From positions 1-64,000 of the forward strand of contig CANMQJ010000011.1 of assembly GCA_947500005.1 (NCBI GenBank): DNA of 64,000 nucleotides, written 5' to 3'. The position numbers were made by a program, and so were the translations under genes. This DNA comes from an uncultured Paracoccaceae bacterium (GTDB taxonomy: Bacteria; Pseudomonadota; Alphaproteobacteria; Rhodobacterales; Rhodobacteraceae). Below, piece after piece: positions 1 through 8,685 of the stretch; positions within the stretch are counted from its first letter, which is position 1; each line of letters starts with the position of its first letter. The notes under the pieces were generated by a model, which saw only the letters and a list, made by a program, of their open reading frames with translations, did no database searches and was not told the origin of the DNA.

Positions 1-1260
1 CATCTGCCGCGCGTGGAACGCCTGGTCGAACCCGACAGCATCGTCTGTCCTTGCGGTTGCGGCGACATGGTCCGGATCGGCGAGGACCGGACCGAGCGGC
101 TGGATTACATCCCCGCGTCCTATCAGGTGATCGTCACGGTGCGCCCCCGATACGCCTGCCCCAAAGGGCGCACGGGTGTGGTGCAGGCGAAAGTCCCGGC
201 ACATCTTCTGGAGGGAAGCTGGCCGACCGAGGCGCTGCTGGCGCAGATCGCGGTGTCCAAGCACTCCGAGCACATGCCGCTCAATCGTCAGGCCGTGGTG
301 ATGGCGCGTCATGGCGTGCCGATCGACCGTTCCGTGCTGGCCGACTGGATGGGACGGACAGGGGCGCTGATCGCCCCCGTGGTCGATCACATGGCCAAGC
401 GGCTGATGGCCGACAGCACCCGGCTCTATGTCGACGAAACCACCGCCCCGGTGCTGGACCCCGGGCGCGGCAAGACGAAGACCGGCTATCTCTGGGCGGT
501 GCTGCGCGACGACCGCGGCTGGAACGGCCCGGCGCCGCCGGGCGTGGTGTTCCACTATCGGCCCGGCCGAAAGGGCGAGTATGCCGATGAGATCCTGACC
601 GGCTTCGAAGGCACGATCCAGGTCGATGCCTATGGCGGCTACACGCACCTGGCCAAGCCAGACCGCAAGGGGGGTGAGCCGCTGAAGCTGGCCTTCTGCT
701 GGGCCCACGGTCGGAGAAAACTGATCAAGGCCGCGCCGAAAAAGGGCTCCCCCATCGTCGACGCGGCGCTGGTGCGCATCGCCGCGCTATACAAGATCGA
801 AGATGCGATCCGCGGGTCAACACCCGATCATCGCCGCGCGGTCCGCCAACACCTGTCCCGCCCGCTGGTGGACGAGTTCTTCGTCTGGCTGGCGGCCCAG
901 GCCGCGCGGGTCTCGCGAAAATCCGACCTCGGCGTGGCACTCGCCTACATGCTGCGGCGCCAGGACGGCTTCCGGCTGTTCCTCGAGGACGGTCGCGTCG
1001 ACATCGACTCGAACCTTGTCGAAAACGCCATCCGCAGCCCGGCCATGAACCGCCGCAACGCGCTTTTTGCCGGTCACGACGAGGGCGGCCGGAACTGGGC
1101 CCGCTTCGCCAGCCTGATCGGCACCTGCAAGATGAACGGCGTGGAACCCTGCGCCTACCTGCGCGATCTGTTCACCAGGCTCGCGTGCGGCCATCTCGAC
1201 AAGGACATCGACGCCTTGATGCCATGGGCCAACGCCGCGGCCGCCCAGCCCTCACAATGA
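1..1260 (+). CDS. tnpC: IS66 family transposase TnpC (5' truncated by window edge)
   Basis: DDE transposase of the IS66 family. The frame is open to base 1 (His-Leu-Pro-Arg before the first possible GTG start at 13), so the N-terminal leucine-zipper part lies outside the window. Visible parts are a zinc-finger-like segment (CPCGC...CPKG), the IS66 core with LYVDETTAPVLDPGRGKTKTG containing the first catalytic Asp, a second Asp in IQVDAYGGY, and the C-terminal DSNLVENAIRSPAMNRRNALFAGHDEGG block with the Glu. The C-terminal IS66 extension (SLIGTCKMNGVEPCAYLRDLF) is intact and ends at TGA 1260. There is no frameshift in the visible part, so the gene may be functional. Confidence 0.93.
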   Translation, partial: HLPRVERLVEPDSIVCPCGCGDMVRIGEDRTERLDYIPASYQVIVTVRPRYACPKGRTGVVQAKVPAHLLEGSWPTEALLAQIAVSKHSEHMPLNRQAVVMARHGVPIDRSVLADWMGRTGALIAPVVDHMAKRLMADSTRLYVDETTAPVLDPGRGKTKTGYLWAVLRDDRGWNGPAPPGVVFHYRPGRKGEYADEILTGFEGTIQVDAYGGYTHLAKPDRKGGEPLKLAFCWAHGRRKLIKAAPKKGSPIVDAALVRIAALYKIEDAIRGSTPDHRRAVRQHLSRPLVDEFFVWLAAQAARVSRKSDLGVALAYMLRRQDGFRLFLEDGRVDIDSNLVENAIRSPAMNRRNALFAGHDEGGRNWARFASLIGTCKMNGVEPCAYLRDLFTRLACGHLDKDIDALMPWANAAAAQPSQ

Positions 1261-1291
1261 GCTCATCCGGGACTCCCCAGTGAGCTCATCC
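1258..1291. repeat. 11-bp direct repeat after tnpC
   Basis: TGAGCTCATCC occurs at 1258-1268, overlapping the tnpC stop, and again at 1281-1291. A further GAGCTC follows immediately. This is probably part of the IS66 3' end; its role is unknown. Confidence 0.5.
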
Positions 1292-1619
1292 CGAGCTCGT
1301 TCAGCACCGCCCCCCTCAGCCACATGCCCCCTCGTTCCCGAAAGCAAGCGAAATGCCAATGGGGCGGGAACGGCGCATACACCCGTGCCACTGGCAATTG
1401 GGTTTCTGGGTCTGCGGATCTGAGTGGAAGGGTAAACCGTCGTGCACCCGGAACCTTGCGAAGCGGGCGTTCGTCACCATCGCAGCGAACTGGCATAGCG
1501 AGCCAGCCCGATCTACGGCAACCCCCGCTAAAGAAAAGAAGACCTCGGCGACTCGTCGCCGAGGTCTTTTAATCCGAAAATCCGGAACGCGCCACCGAAC
1601 GCGGGCCGGCCTTTTTCGT
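1261..1619. other. Intergenic region between IS66 transposase and rne
   Basis: This stretch holds the IS66 3' non-coding end with its direct repeat, a probable right terminus at 1361-1380, about 150 bases with no recognisable gene, and the rne terminator at 1538-1570. Short frames here have no family resemblance or ribosome binding site and are not annotated. Confidence 0.6.
1538..1570 (-). terminator. Bidirectional rho-independent terminator downstream of rne
   Basis: A 13-bp perfect stem (1539-1551 with 1556-1568) has a 4-base loop. On the minus strand it is followed by a T-rich tract (complement of AAGAAAAGAA at 1531-1540); on the plus strand it is followed by TTTT. It lies 50 bases past the rne stop and would also block read-through from the IS element. 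Confidence 0.85.
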
Positions 1620-4367
1620 TCAGCTTCCCAACGACCACCAGCCCCGCCGCTTGGGCTTGGCCGGCTTTTCAGGTGCGGTTTCGCCGGACTCTGTCACTGG
1701 TTCCAGCGTGGCCTCTTCCTTTACAGGCTCGGCCTGATCAGCTTGTGGCGTTTCAGTTTCTGCCGGTTCGGCATCATTTACGTCTGCCACGGGCGTGTCA
1801 GCCGGGATTTCCGGGGCCTCGATCTCGGTCTCCGGCGCATTCTCGGCGACCTCCGACGGGATCTCGGGATCTGGAACCGGTTGGGCCGGCTCGGCATCCG
1901 CGGGCACGGTCACGACGGGCGCAGCCTCCTCGACCGGGTCGGTGGTCGTAGCCATCTCCTGTTCCGGCGTTTCCGATGCTTCAGGCGATGCCTCAGGCTC
2001 CGGTTGGCTTACCTCGGCAGGCGTGTCGGGCTGGCCAGCGGCCCCGTCCGCAACGACCGCTTCGCCACTGTCTTCCGCCTCGCCTCCCTTGGGCTTGCGC
2101 CGGCGAGGGGCACGTCGCCGCTTGGGTTTCGCTTCATGCTCCGCGACGGTTGAGTCAGCATCCTCGGCTGCTCCTGCAGGGACCTGCTCAGAAGGCTTCT
2201 CCGCCTCATCAGCCTGGGTTTCCTCGCCCTTCGACCCGCTGTCCTGCGCCTCGGCATGGTCTCCGTTGCCGTTCTTCTTCTTGCGACGGCGCCGACGTTT
2301 GCGTTTGGGCTTCGTATCGTCCTCGGCGGCAGGTTCTGCAACGTCCTCGGCCGGCTTGGCCTCCTCATCGGCGTCGATCTGATCCATCAGGGACGTATCG
2401 ACCGAAACCACCGGCGCGGTCGCCTCGGGCACGGCGCGGCTGGCGGTCTTGAACTTCTCCATCGAGAAATCCGGGCTGACGAGGTGGATGTCGCCCTCGA
2501 TCCTGACGGAAAGACCGTAGCGCGACTCGATCTGGGCGATATGTTCGCGTTTCTGGTTCATCAGGTAGTTCGCGATTGTCACCGGACAGCGGACCAGAAC
2601 CTCGCGGCTGCGGCGGCGGGTCCCCTCTTCCTCGATCTGGCGCAGGATCGAGAGTGCCATGTTGTCGTCCGACCGGATGAGGCCGGTGCCGTGACAGGCG
2701 GGGCATGGCTGCGTCGTCGCCTCGATCATGCCGGGACGCAAACGCTGCCGGCTCATCTCCATCAGGCCGAAGCCAGAAATGCGGCCGACTTGAATACGGG
2801 CGCGGTCCGTCTTGAGCCGCTCCTTCACGCGCTTCTCGACGGCGGCATTGTTCTTGCGCTCGTCCATGTCGATGAAGTCGATGACGATCAGGCCTGCGAG
2901 GTCGCGAAGGCGCAACTGCCGCGCGATCTCGTCAGAAGCCTCGAGGTTGGTCTTGAGCGCCGTTTCCTCGATCGAACCTTCCTTGGTTGCCCGGCCGGAG
3001 TTCACGTCGATCGCCACCAACGCCTCGGTCACGCCGATCACGATGTAACCGCCCGATTTGAGCTGCACGGTCGGGTTGAACATGGAGTTCAGGTAGCTTT
3101 CGACCTGGAATCGCGCGAAAAGCGGCAGCGCGTCCTCGTACCGTTTCACGTTCTTGGCGTGGGACGGCATGATCATCTTCATGAAGTCCTTGGCGATGCG
3201 ATAACCGCCATCGCCCTCGACCAGCACCTCATCGATATCCCGGTTGTAGAGATCGCGGATCGAGCGCTTGATGAGGTCACCCTCTTCATAAATCTTCGCC
3301 GGCGCGATGGAGCGCAGGGTCAGTTCCCTGATCTGCTCCCAAAGCCGCTGAAGATACTCGTAGTCTCGCTTGATCTCGGACTTCGTGCGCTTGGCGCCCG
3401 CCGTCCGGATGATCAGGCCCGCGCCCTTGGGCAGTTCGATCTCGGCCGCGATCTCCTTGAGTTTCTTGCGGTCGGCAGCATTGGTGATCTTGCGGCTGAT
3501 CCCGCCACCGCGCGCCGTGTTGGGCATCAGGACGCAGTACCGGCCGGCAAGCGACAGGTAGGTGGTCAGCGCAGCGCCCTTGTTGCCACGCTCTTCCTTG
3601 ACGACCTGAACCAGAAGAACCTGGCGAACCTTGATGACTTCCTGGATCTTGTATCGGCGCGGACGCGGCTTGCGCACCGGGCGGATATCCTCGGCATCAT
3701 CCTCGTCGGCGACGGATTCGATGCTGTCATCCTTCGACGCTGCATCGGAGCGGACATATTCATCCCCGTTCTCGTCGATCTCCGTGGCAGGGGGCGACTG
3801 CGGGTCATCGTCCGAGCCTGCCTCGTCATACTCGGGCTCCTCTACCGGCGTTTCCGCCACCCGTTCCATGGGAGAGCTTGCCTCGAAATCATCGGACTCG
3901 GCGTTCCCTTCCTCGTCGAGATCAATGGTCTCCATCCCGCTGATCTCATCCGAGACGTCACGGGTCTCAACCGCATCCTGCGATTTGGCGTCGGACGCCT
4001 TGTTGCGCGACCGGCTGCGCGGACGCCGTTTGGGTTTGGGATCATCCTCATCCTCGTCGCGCGCCCTCATCGCCTCGGCATAGGCGCGCTCCTCCTCCAT
4101 CAACGCCTCGCGGTCGGCGACGGGGATCTGGTAATAGTCCGGATGAATCTCGGAAAAGGCCAAGAACCCATGACGGTTCCCGCCGTAATCGACGAACGCC
4201 GCCTGCAGCGAAGGTTCGACCCGGGTTACCTTTGCAAGGTAGATGTTGCCGGCGAGTTGCCGCTTGTTCTCGGATTCGAAATCGAACTCTTCGACCTTGT
4301 TTCCGTCCACCACCACGACGCGGGTCTCTTCCGCGTGGGTGGCGTCAATAAGCATTTTCTTAGCCAT
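1620..4367 (-). CDS. rne: Ribonuclease E/G
   Basis: Endoribonuclease for mRNA decay and rRNA/tRNA processing, 915 aa. Start chosen at ATG 4367 (MAKKMLIDATHAEETRV) with an AAGGA box; the frame stays open further upstream but that part is not conserved-looking. The S1 domain (about residues 36-95) is split by an acidic/basic low-complexity insert (about 95-236) before resuming at YKIQEVIKVRQVLLVQV. Catalytic Asp454 (VAIDVNSGRA) and Asp497 (IVIDFIDM) are present, as is the zinc-link CPAC (about 554-557). The C-terminal third is disordered, with Arg/Lys clusters alternating with acidic Pro-rich stretches, the usual degradosome scaffold, ending in a Trp-Trp tail. A strong terminator follows. Confidence 0.97.
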   Translation of the reverse strand: MAKKMLIDATHAEETRVVVVDGNKVEEFDFESENKRQLAGNIYLAKVTRVEPSLQAAFVDYGGNRHGFLAFSEIHPDYYQIPVADREALMEEERAYAEAMRARDEDEDDPKPKRRPRSRSRNKASDAKSQDAVETRDVSDEISGMETIDLDEEGNAESDDFEASSPMERVAETPVEEPEYDEAGSDDDPQSPPATEIDENGDEYVRSDAASKDDSIESVADEDDAEDIRPVRKPRPRRYKIQEVIKVRQVLLVQVVKEERGNKGAALTTYLSLAGRYCVLMPNTARGGGISRKITNAADRKKLKEIAAEIELPKGAGLIIRTAGAKRTKSEIKRDYEYLQRLWEQIRELTLRSIAPAKIYEEGDLIKRSIRDLYNRDIDEVLVEGDGGYRIAKDFMKMIMPSHAKNVKRYEDALPLFARFQVESYLNSMFNPTVQLKSGGYIVIGVTEALVAIDVNSGRATKEGSIEETALKTNLEASDEIARQLRLRDLAGLIVIDFIDMDERKNNAAVEKRVKERLKTDRARIQVGRISGFGLMEMSRQRLRPGMIEATTQPCPACHGTGLIRSDDNMALSILRQIEEEGTRRRSREVLVRCPVTIANYLMNQKREHIAQIESRYGLSVRIEGDIHLVSPDFSMEKFKTASRAVPEATAPVVSVDTSLMDQIDADEEAKPAEDVAEPAAEDDTKPKRKRRRRRKKKNGNGDHAEAQDSGSKGEETQADEAEKPSEQVPAGAAEDADSTVAEHEAKPKRRRAPRRRKPKGGEAEDSGEAVVADGAAGQPDTPAEVSQPEPEASPEASETPEQEMATTTDPVEEAAPVVTVPADAEPAQPVPDPEIPSEVAENAPETEIEAPEIPADTPVADVNDAEPAETETPQADQAEPVKEEATLEPVTESGETAPEKPAKPKRRGWWSLGS

Positions 4368-4840
4368 AAGTCCTTGTTGCACCGCGCCAAACGCGCGACG
4401 CGAGCCCGACCGGGCGGCCTGGCACGTCTGGGGAGGTGTCTTGTCAGGGCGATTTGTGACGCCGCGCGGCAGGGCGTGGTCGTTATCCGGCCCCCTGCTC
4501 TTGCACTCAGTCGTTGCGCGCGCGTCATCGCGGTTCTTCTCCGACGGATCGGGGCCCATGCCCGCGTGACCCGCCCATTTATTCCTTTCACCCGAAAGCC
4601 GGGCGAAGGTGCTCACTGCCCGTTAAGGGCACAATCGGTCTGCCTGCCTCTCCCATGCGGGCATCCGGCAAGCAGCGAATCTCAGGTAACCGGCCAAAGG
4701 CGCCACGCGCCCGGCCCGTCTGTACACATTAAGGGGAGATATGTGGAAAAGACAATGGCCAAAACAAACGGGCCCACGCGGAGATGGGACCGAAGCGCAA
4801 GCGGACCGGTGTTTTGACCTTTCCGCACGCGCTCCTGATC
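4368..4840. other. rne leader and rne-dctD intergenic region
   Basis: 473 bases lie between the rne start and the dctD stop, both minus strand. The proximal ~250 bases are GC-rich with several inverted segments and no stop in the rne frame back to 4616. A long 5' UTR is expected because rne is autoregulated through its leader in studied bacteria; no specific element was recognised. A possible 20-codon frame on the opposite strand (4755-4817) is listed separately. No clear terminator for dctD was seen. Confidence 0.45.
4755..4817 (+). CDS. Possible 20-aa micro-ORF, unknown
   Basis: ATG 4755 to TGA 4817 encodes a short basic peptide beginning MAKTNGPTRRW. A purine-rich AAGGGGAGAT lies about 20 bases upstream, and GGAAAAG closer in. 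It is antiparallel to the flanking genes in an otherwise empty region. No family was recognised, and the AAGGGGAG could equally serve an overlapping frame starting at ATG 4741. Listed as a low-confidence candidate only. Confidence 0.2.
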   Translation: MAKTNGPTRRWDRSASGPVF

Positions 4841-6175
4841 TCAAAGGTAATCGGCGCGTTGCAGGCCGTACTTCGCCATTTTCTCGTTGAGTGTTCGCCG
4901 CGGCAGGCAAAGTTCGTCCATCACGGCGGCGATGGATCCCTTGTGCCGGCGCATCGTGTTGTCGATCAGCATCCGCTCGAAGGCCTCGACATATTCCTTG
5001 AGAGGTTTGCCCTCGGTGGTGACCACCGGCTGCATTTCCTCATGATCCGACATCAGCAGCGACGCGATGGTCCCCGACCCGCGCCGCGACTGCAGCACGG
5101 CACGCTCGGCCACGTTGATGAGTTGGCGCACATTTCCGGGCCAAGGTGCCTGCAACAGCTGCGCCGCTTCCTGAGCGCTGACCTGGGGAGCGTCACAGCC
5201 ATATTCATCGGCGAATTGCTCTGACAGGCGCGTGAAGAGCGTCAGGATATCCTCGCCCCGCTGGCGCAGCGGCGGCATGGTGATGCGCAGGGCGGCCAGG
5301 CGATAGAACAGATCCGGCCGCAGCACGTCCTCGCTGGTCTTGCCCGCTTCCTGGAGGTTCGAGATCGCCACGATCCGCGTCTCGGCGGGCGTCCCCTGCT
5401 CGTTCATCACGTTAAGCAGCCGTGCCTGCAGCGTATCGCTGAGCGACTCGATATCTTCGAGAACCAGGGTTCCGCCGCGCGCCTCTTCGACGGCGGGAAG
5501 TTGCGCATCCTCGGGCATCATCGGCCCGAACAGCCGTTTGGACAGCGCGTCCTCCTCAAGCGCCGCGCAGGAGACAAGCACGAACTTCTTGCCGGCCCGG
5601 CTGCCCACGGCATGCAGGGCATGGGCCACGAGGGTCTTGCCGGTCCCGGTTTCGCCGTCGATCAGCACGTGACCATCGGCCTGGCCGAGATCGAGTATAT
5701 CCTCGCGCAGGCGGTCCATGACCGGGCTGGCGCCGATCAGCTTGTTCATGATCTGCGTACCGCCCGACAGCTCGCGCCGAAGTGCGCGGTTGTCGAGCGT
5801 CAGACGCCGGTGATTGCTGGCACGCTTCGCCAGTTCCGACATCCGGTCTGGATTGAAAGGTTTTTCCAGAAAGTCGAACGCACCGACCCGCATCGCCTCG
5901 ACCGCCATGGGCACGTCGCCATGCCCGGTGATCATGATCACCGGTAGCGTGCTGTCCGAACCCATGAGCTTTTTCAGGAACTGCATACCGTCCATTCCGG
6001 GCATGCGGATATCCGAGATCACGATGCCCGGATAGTCCGGCCCCAGCACTTTGAGAGCCTCTTCGGCGCTGGCGAATGTCTCCGTGTCGTAACCGGACAG
6101 CGCCAGCCATTGGCTGATCGACTGGCGCATGTCCTGTTCATCGTCAACGATGGCGATCTTCATGGCTTGAGCCAT
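4841..6175 (-). CDS. dctD: DctD-like response regulator (NtrC family, lacks GAFTGA)
   Basis: Response regulator partner of the adjacent DctB kinase, expected to control C4-dicarboxylate uptake genes; 444 aa. Receiver domain 5-120 with phospho-acceptor Asp55 (ISDIRMPG) and Lys105 (LEKPF). AAA+ domain with Walker A GETGTGK (174-180). The Walker B acidic pair is reversed (LVLEDIE instead of LDEIE). The segment that normally carries the sigma54-contacting GAFTGA loop is replaced by a short RLFGPMMPEDAQLP stretch (about 214-227). A Fis-type helix-turn-helix lies at the C-terminus. GAGGA precedes ATG 6175; the start lies 12 bases after the dctB stop. No dctPQM transporter is in the window, so the target is inferred from family only. 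Confidence 0.88.
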   Translation of the reverse strand: MAQAMKIAIVDDEQDMRQSISQWLALSGYDTETFASAEEALKVLGPDYPGIVISDIRMPGMDGMQFLKKLMGSDSTLPVIMITGHGDVPMAVEAMRVGAFDFLEKPFNPDRMSELAKRASNHRRLTLDNRALRRELSGGTQIMNKLIGASPVMDRLREDILDLGQADGHVLIDGETGTGKTLVAHALHAVGSRAGKKFVLVSCAALEEDALSKRLFGPMMPEDAQLPAVEEARGGTLVLEDIESLSDTLQARLLNVMNEQGTPAETRIVAISNLQEAGKTSEDVLRPDLFYRLAALRITMPPLRQRGEDILTLFTRLSEQFADEYGCDAPQVSAQEAAQLLQAPWPGNVRQLINVAERAVLQSRRGSGTIASLLMSDHEEMQPVVTTEGKPLKEYVEAFERMLIDNTMRRHKGSIAAVMDELCLPRRTLNEKMAKYGLQRADYL

Positions 6176-6187
6176 AGCGGTTCCTCG

Positions 6188-7966
6188 TCATTCGGCGGCT
6201 TCGACGCCGTCCTCTTCCAAAATCGGCAGCTGCATCTCGAAGACCGCGCCGCCATGCTGTCCGTTGCGCGCGGTGAGCCGCCCGCCGTGGTCGTTCACGA
6301 TCCCCGAGGAGATGGCAAGCCCCAGCCCCACACCGTCTCCCGGCTGCTTCGTGGTGTAGAAGGGCTCGAACAGGCTCTCGATATCCTCGATACCATGGCC
6401 GTTGTCGCGCACAGTCAGAACGGCTGTTTCGCCCACGGCGAGGATGATCTCGACCTCGGGATCCGCCACCGACTTGGTGGCATCGAGCGCGTTGCGCAAG
6501 AGGTTGACCATGACCTGTTCGATCCGCATCCGGTCGCCCATCACGCGCACCGGCTGATCGGGCAGGATCTGGGTGATCTTGACCTGCCGCTGGCGCAGTT
6601 GCGGTTCCATCATCGACAGCGATGCGGCCAGCGCATCCCCAAGATTCACCGGCGAAAACGCGTCCGCTCCCTTGCGGGCGTAGGATTTCAATTGCCGCGT
6701 GATCGCGCCCATCCGCTCGATCAGATCGTCGATCCGACCAAAGCTGGCAAGCGCTTCCTCGGGCCGGTTTCGGCGCAGCAGCAATCGCGCCCCGGCAAGA
6801 TAGGTCTTCATGGCCGCCAAGGGCTGGTTCAACTCGTGACTGACCGCCGCCGACATTTCGCCCAAGGCCGCGAGTTTCGAGCTTTGCGCAAGCGTCTGCT
6901 CCGCTACTTCCAGCGTCTTTTGCACCCTTTCCCTTTCGGCGATTTCCCGCTGTAGCCGGGTGTTCAGCGCGCGAAGCTCCGCCGACTCGCGCTGGAACAA
7001 CGCCATGCGCAGCGCCGTTTTGCGGCTGAGAGCATAAAAGGCGAGCGACAGGAGGATGGCAAACCCCATGATCTCCAGCGCCAGAACACCGTTCACCCGC
7101 TCGCGAATCGAGGCATAGGTCGTGAAGGAGGTCATGGTCCAGCCGCGGAAGGGGATGCGCGTCTGCATCCGCATCACCGCTTCACCCTGCAGATAGGCAT
7201 CGGCAGGCAGTGCCGTCCAATCTGCGGTGGCCCGGATCGCGCGCTGGATCGCGCCTTGGGGCGGTTGGCGGCGCAGCGCCTCCTCCTCGTTCAGCCCGCG
7301 CCACCGGGGTTCTGTCGCAAGAACGATTGTGCCGGTGCTGTCGGTCACCATCACCGCGTCCGATATGCCCGCCCAGGCGCGCTCGAACTTTTGCAGCCCG
7401 ACCTCGACCACGATCACACCCAGAACCTCGGCCCCCTGCTCCAACCGGCGCGCATAGGTAAAGCTGTAGCCGCCCGCTTCTCGCGGGATGACCGAGAAAA
7501 CCGTGGAATTCGAGCGCAGCGGCTCGACGAAATAGGCCTCGCTGCGATGCTGTTCGCCCAGGCGGTTGCGGTCTGTCGCGGCAACGACCCGCCCGTCGCG
7601 ATCCAGCAGCATCAGGGAGGCGGCCCCGATCTCCTCGACAAAAGAGATCAGCCGCTGCGTCGACAGGGTGAAATCGTTCGACTGAAGCGCCGCGATAAGG
7701 GTCGGATCGCGCGCCAGAAGCTGCGGCACGATGGAGTTTCGCTGCAACTCGCTGATAAGGTTACCCGAGTAGAGCGCCAATCGCAGCTCGGCCCGGTTTC
7801 GCGTGCTTTCCGTGAACCGATGCGTCAGGAAATTGTTCGAGACCCAGATGGTCGCGATGGCCACCAGCAGAAACACGCCAAGCGCAAGCCGCACCCGCCA
7901 CGTGATCGGGCCAGAGCGCGGCCAGGCCAAGGCCGGCTTGTCTGTTTCTTTTCGCTCGGAACTCAT
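6188..7966 (-). CDS. dctB: C4-dicarboxylate sensor histidine kinase DctB
   Basis: Membrane sensor kinase, 592 aa, upstream of and co-directional with dctD. A first membrane helix (about 25-43) and a second (about 297-317) flank a periplasmic double-PAS/Cache sensor region of about 250 residues. A coiled-coil follows (ESAELRALNTRLQREIAERERVQ), then HisKA with the phospho-acceptor in SAAVSHELNQPLAAMK. The ATPase domain has N box NLLRNALDA, G1 DNGHGI and G2 GVGLGLAIS. The HELNQPLAAM signature and layout are typical of DctB. Ligand specificity for succinate/malate is inferred from the family. Confidence 0.9.
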   Translation of the reverse strand: MSSERKETDKPALAWPRSGPITWRVRLALGVFLLVAIATIWVSNNFLTHRFTESTRNRAELRLALYSGNLISELQRNSIVPQLLARDPTLIAALQSNDFTLSTQRLISFVEEIGAASLMLLDRDGRVVAATDRNRLGEQHRSEAYFVEPLRSNSTVFSVIPREAGGYSFTYARRLEQGAEVLGVIVVEVGLQKFERAWAGISDAVMVTDSTGTIVLATEPRWRGLNEEEALRRQPPQGAIQRAIRATADWTALPADAYLQGEAVMRMQTRIPFRGWTMTSFTTYASIRERVNGVLALEIMGFAILLSLAFYALSRKTALRMALFQRESAELRALNTRLQREIAERERVQKTLEVAEQTLAQSSKLAALGEMSAAVSHELNQPLAAMKTYLAGARLLLRRNRPEEALASFGRIDDLIERMGAITRQLKSYARKGADAFSPVNLGDALAASLSMMEPQLRQRQVKITQILPDQPVRVMGDRMRIEQVMVNLLRNALDATKSVADPEVEIILAVGETAVLTVRDNGHGIEDIESLFEPFYTTKQPGDGVGLGLAISSGIVNDHGGRLTARNGQHGGAVFEMQLPILEEDGVEAAE

Positions 7967-8002
7967 TGGTCCAAGCTACGGGGCGCGCGGCGCGACCTCA
8001 AG

Positions 8003-8671
8003 TCACGCGGTCGCGAAGACACCGCTCAATGCGCGGAAGAGCGCCACTCCATCGGTGCCGCCATGGCCGGCATCCGCCGCCCGTTCGGGATGCGGCATCA
8101 TGCCCAGAACGCGACGGTTCGCCGAAAGGATGCCGGCGATGTCCCCGCGCGAGCCATTGGGATTCTCGCCATAGGTAAAGGCAATGCGATCCTCGGCGCG
8201 CAAGGCGGCGATGGTGTCATCATCGGCATAGTAGTTGCCGTCATGATGCGCGATGGGGATCAGGATCCGGTCACCCTTGCCGTAACCTGAGGTGAAGGCA
8301 GTGTGGGCCGTCTCGACGACAAGTGGAACGGTCCGGCAGATATACTTCAGCCCTGCGTTGCGCAGCAAAGCACCCGGGAGGATGCCGGTCTCTGTCAGAA
8401 CCTGGAAACCGTTGCAGATCCCGATCGCATACCCACCACGTTCAGTGTGGGCCTTGACCGCCTGACAGATCGGCGACTGCGCCGCGATGGCCCCGCAGCG
8501 CAGGTAATCGCCGTAGGAAAAGCCGCCGGGCACACCGACGATATCCACATCGTCGGGAAGCGCGGCATCCTTGTGCCACACCATGTCCACCTTGAAACCT
8601 TCACGCTCGAAGGCGACGGCAAGATCACGGTCACAGTTGGACCCGGGGAAAACGATGACGGCTGCGCGCAT
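8003..8671 (-). CDS. purQ: Phosphoribosylformylglycinamidine synthase subunit PurQ
   Basis: Glutaminase subunit of FGAM synthase (purine step 4), 222 aa, supplying ammonia to PurL with PurS. Start at ATG 8671 ([16 protein letters not shown]), the family's normal N-terminus. Class I glutamine amidotransferase with nucleophile Cys in GICNGFQVL and the His-Glu pair in MMPHPERA. It lies 14 bases downstream of an alcohol dehydrogenase gene that separates it from purS, and 36 bases upstream of dctB. PurL is encoded separately at 29.5 kb. Confidence 0.97.
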   Translation of the reverse strand: MRAAVIVFPGSNCDRDLAVAFEREGFKVDMVWHKDAALPDDVDIVGVPGGFSYGDYLRCGAIAAQSPICQAVKAHTERGGYAIGICNGFQVLTETGILPGALLRNAGLKYICRTVPLVVETAHTAFTSGYGKGDRILIPIAHHDGNYYADDDTIAALRAEDRIAFTYGENPNGSRGDIAGILSANRRVLGMMPHPERAADAGHGGTDGVALFRALSGVFATA

Positions 8672-8685
8672 GTCTGCAGACCCTT

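Larger units (their letters stand above)
1..1380 (+). mobile_element. IS66-family insertion sequence, right-hand part
   Basis: The window opens inside an IS66-type element: most of the TnpC transposase, then about 120 non-coding bases to a plausible right terminus. The end at 1380 is inferred from a GTA-type terminus (reverse complement begins GTATGCGCC) preceded by a CAATGGGG stretch, as at the right ends of many alphaproteobacterial IS66 copies. The left end, tnpA and tnpB would lie outside the window, so terminal repeat and target duplication cannot be checked. Confidence 0.6.

Noticed and set aside
2256..4817. 853-codon open frame antisense to rne
   Set aside because: It is the codon-position shadow of the GC-rich rne gene; no domain is recognisable and RNase E motifs on the other strand are unambiguous.
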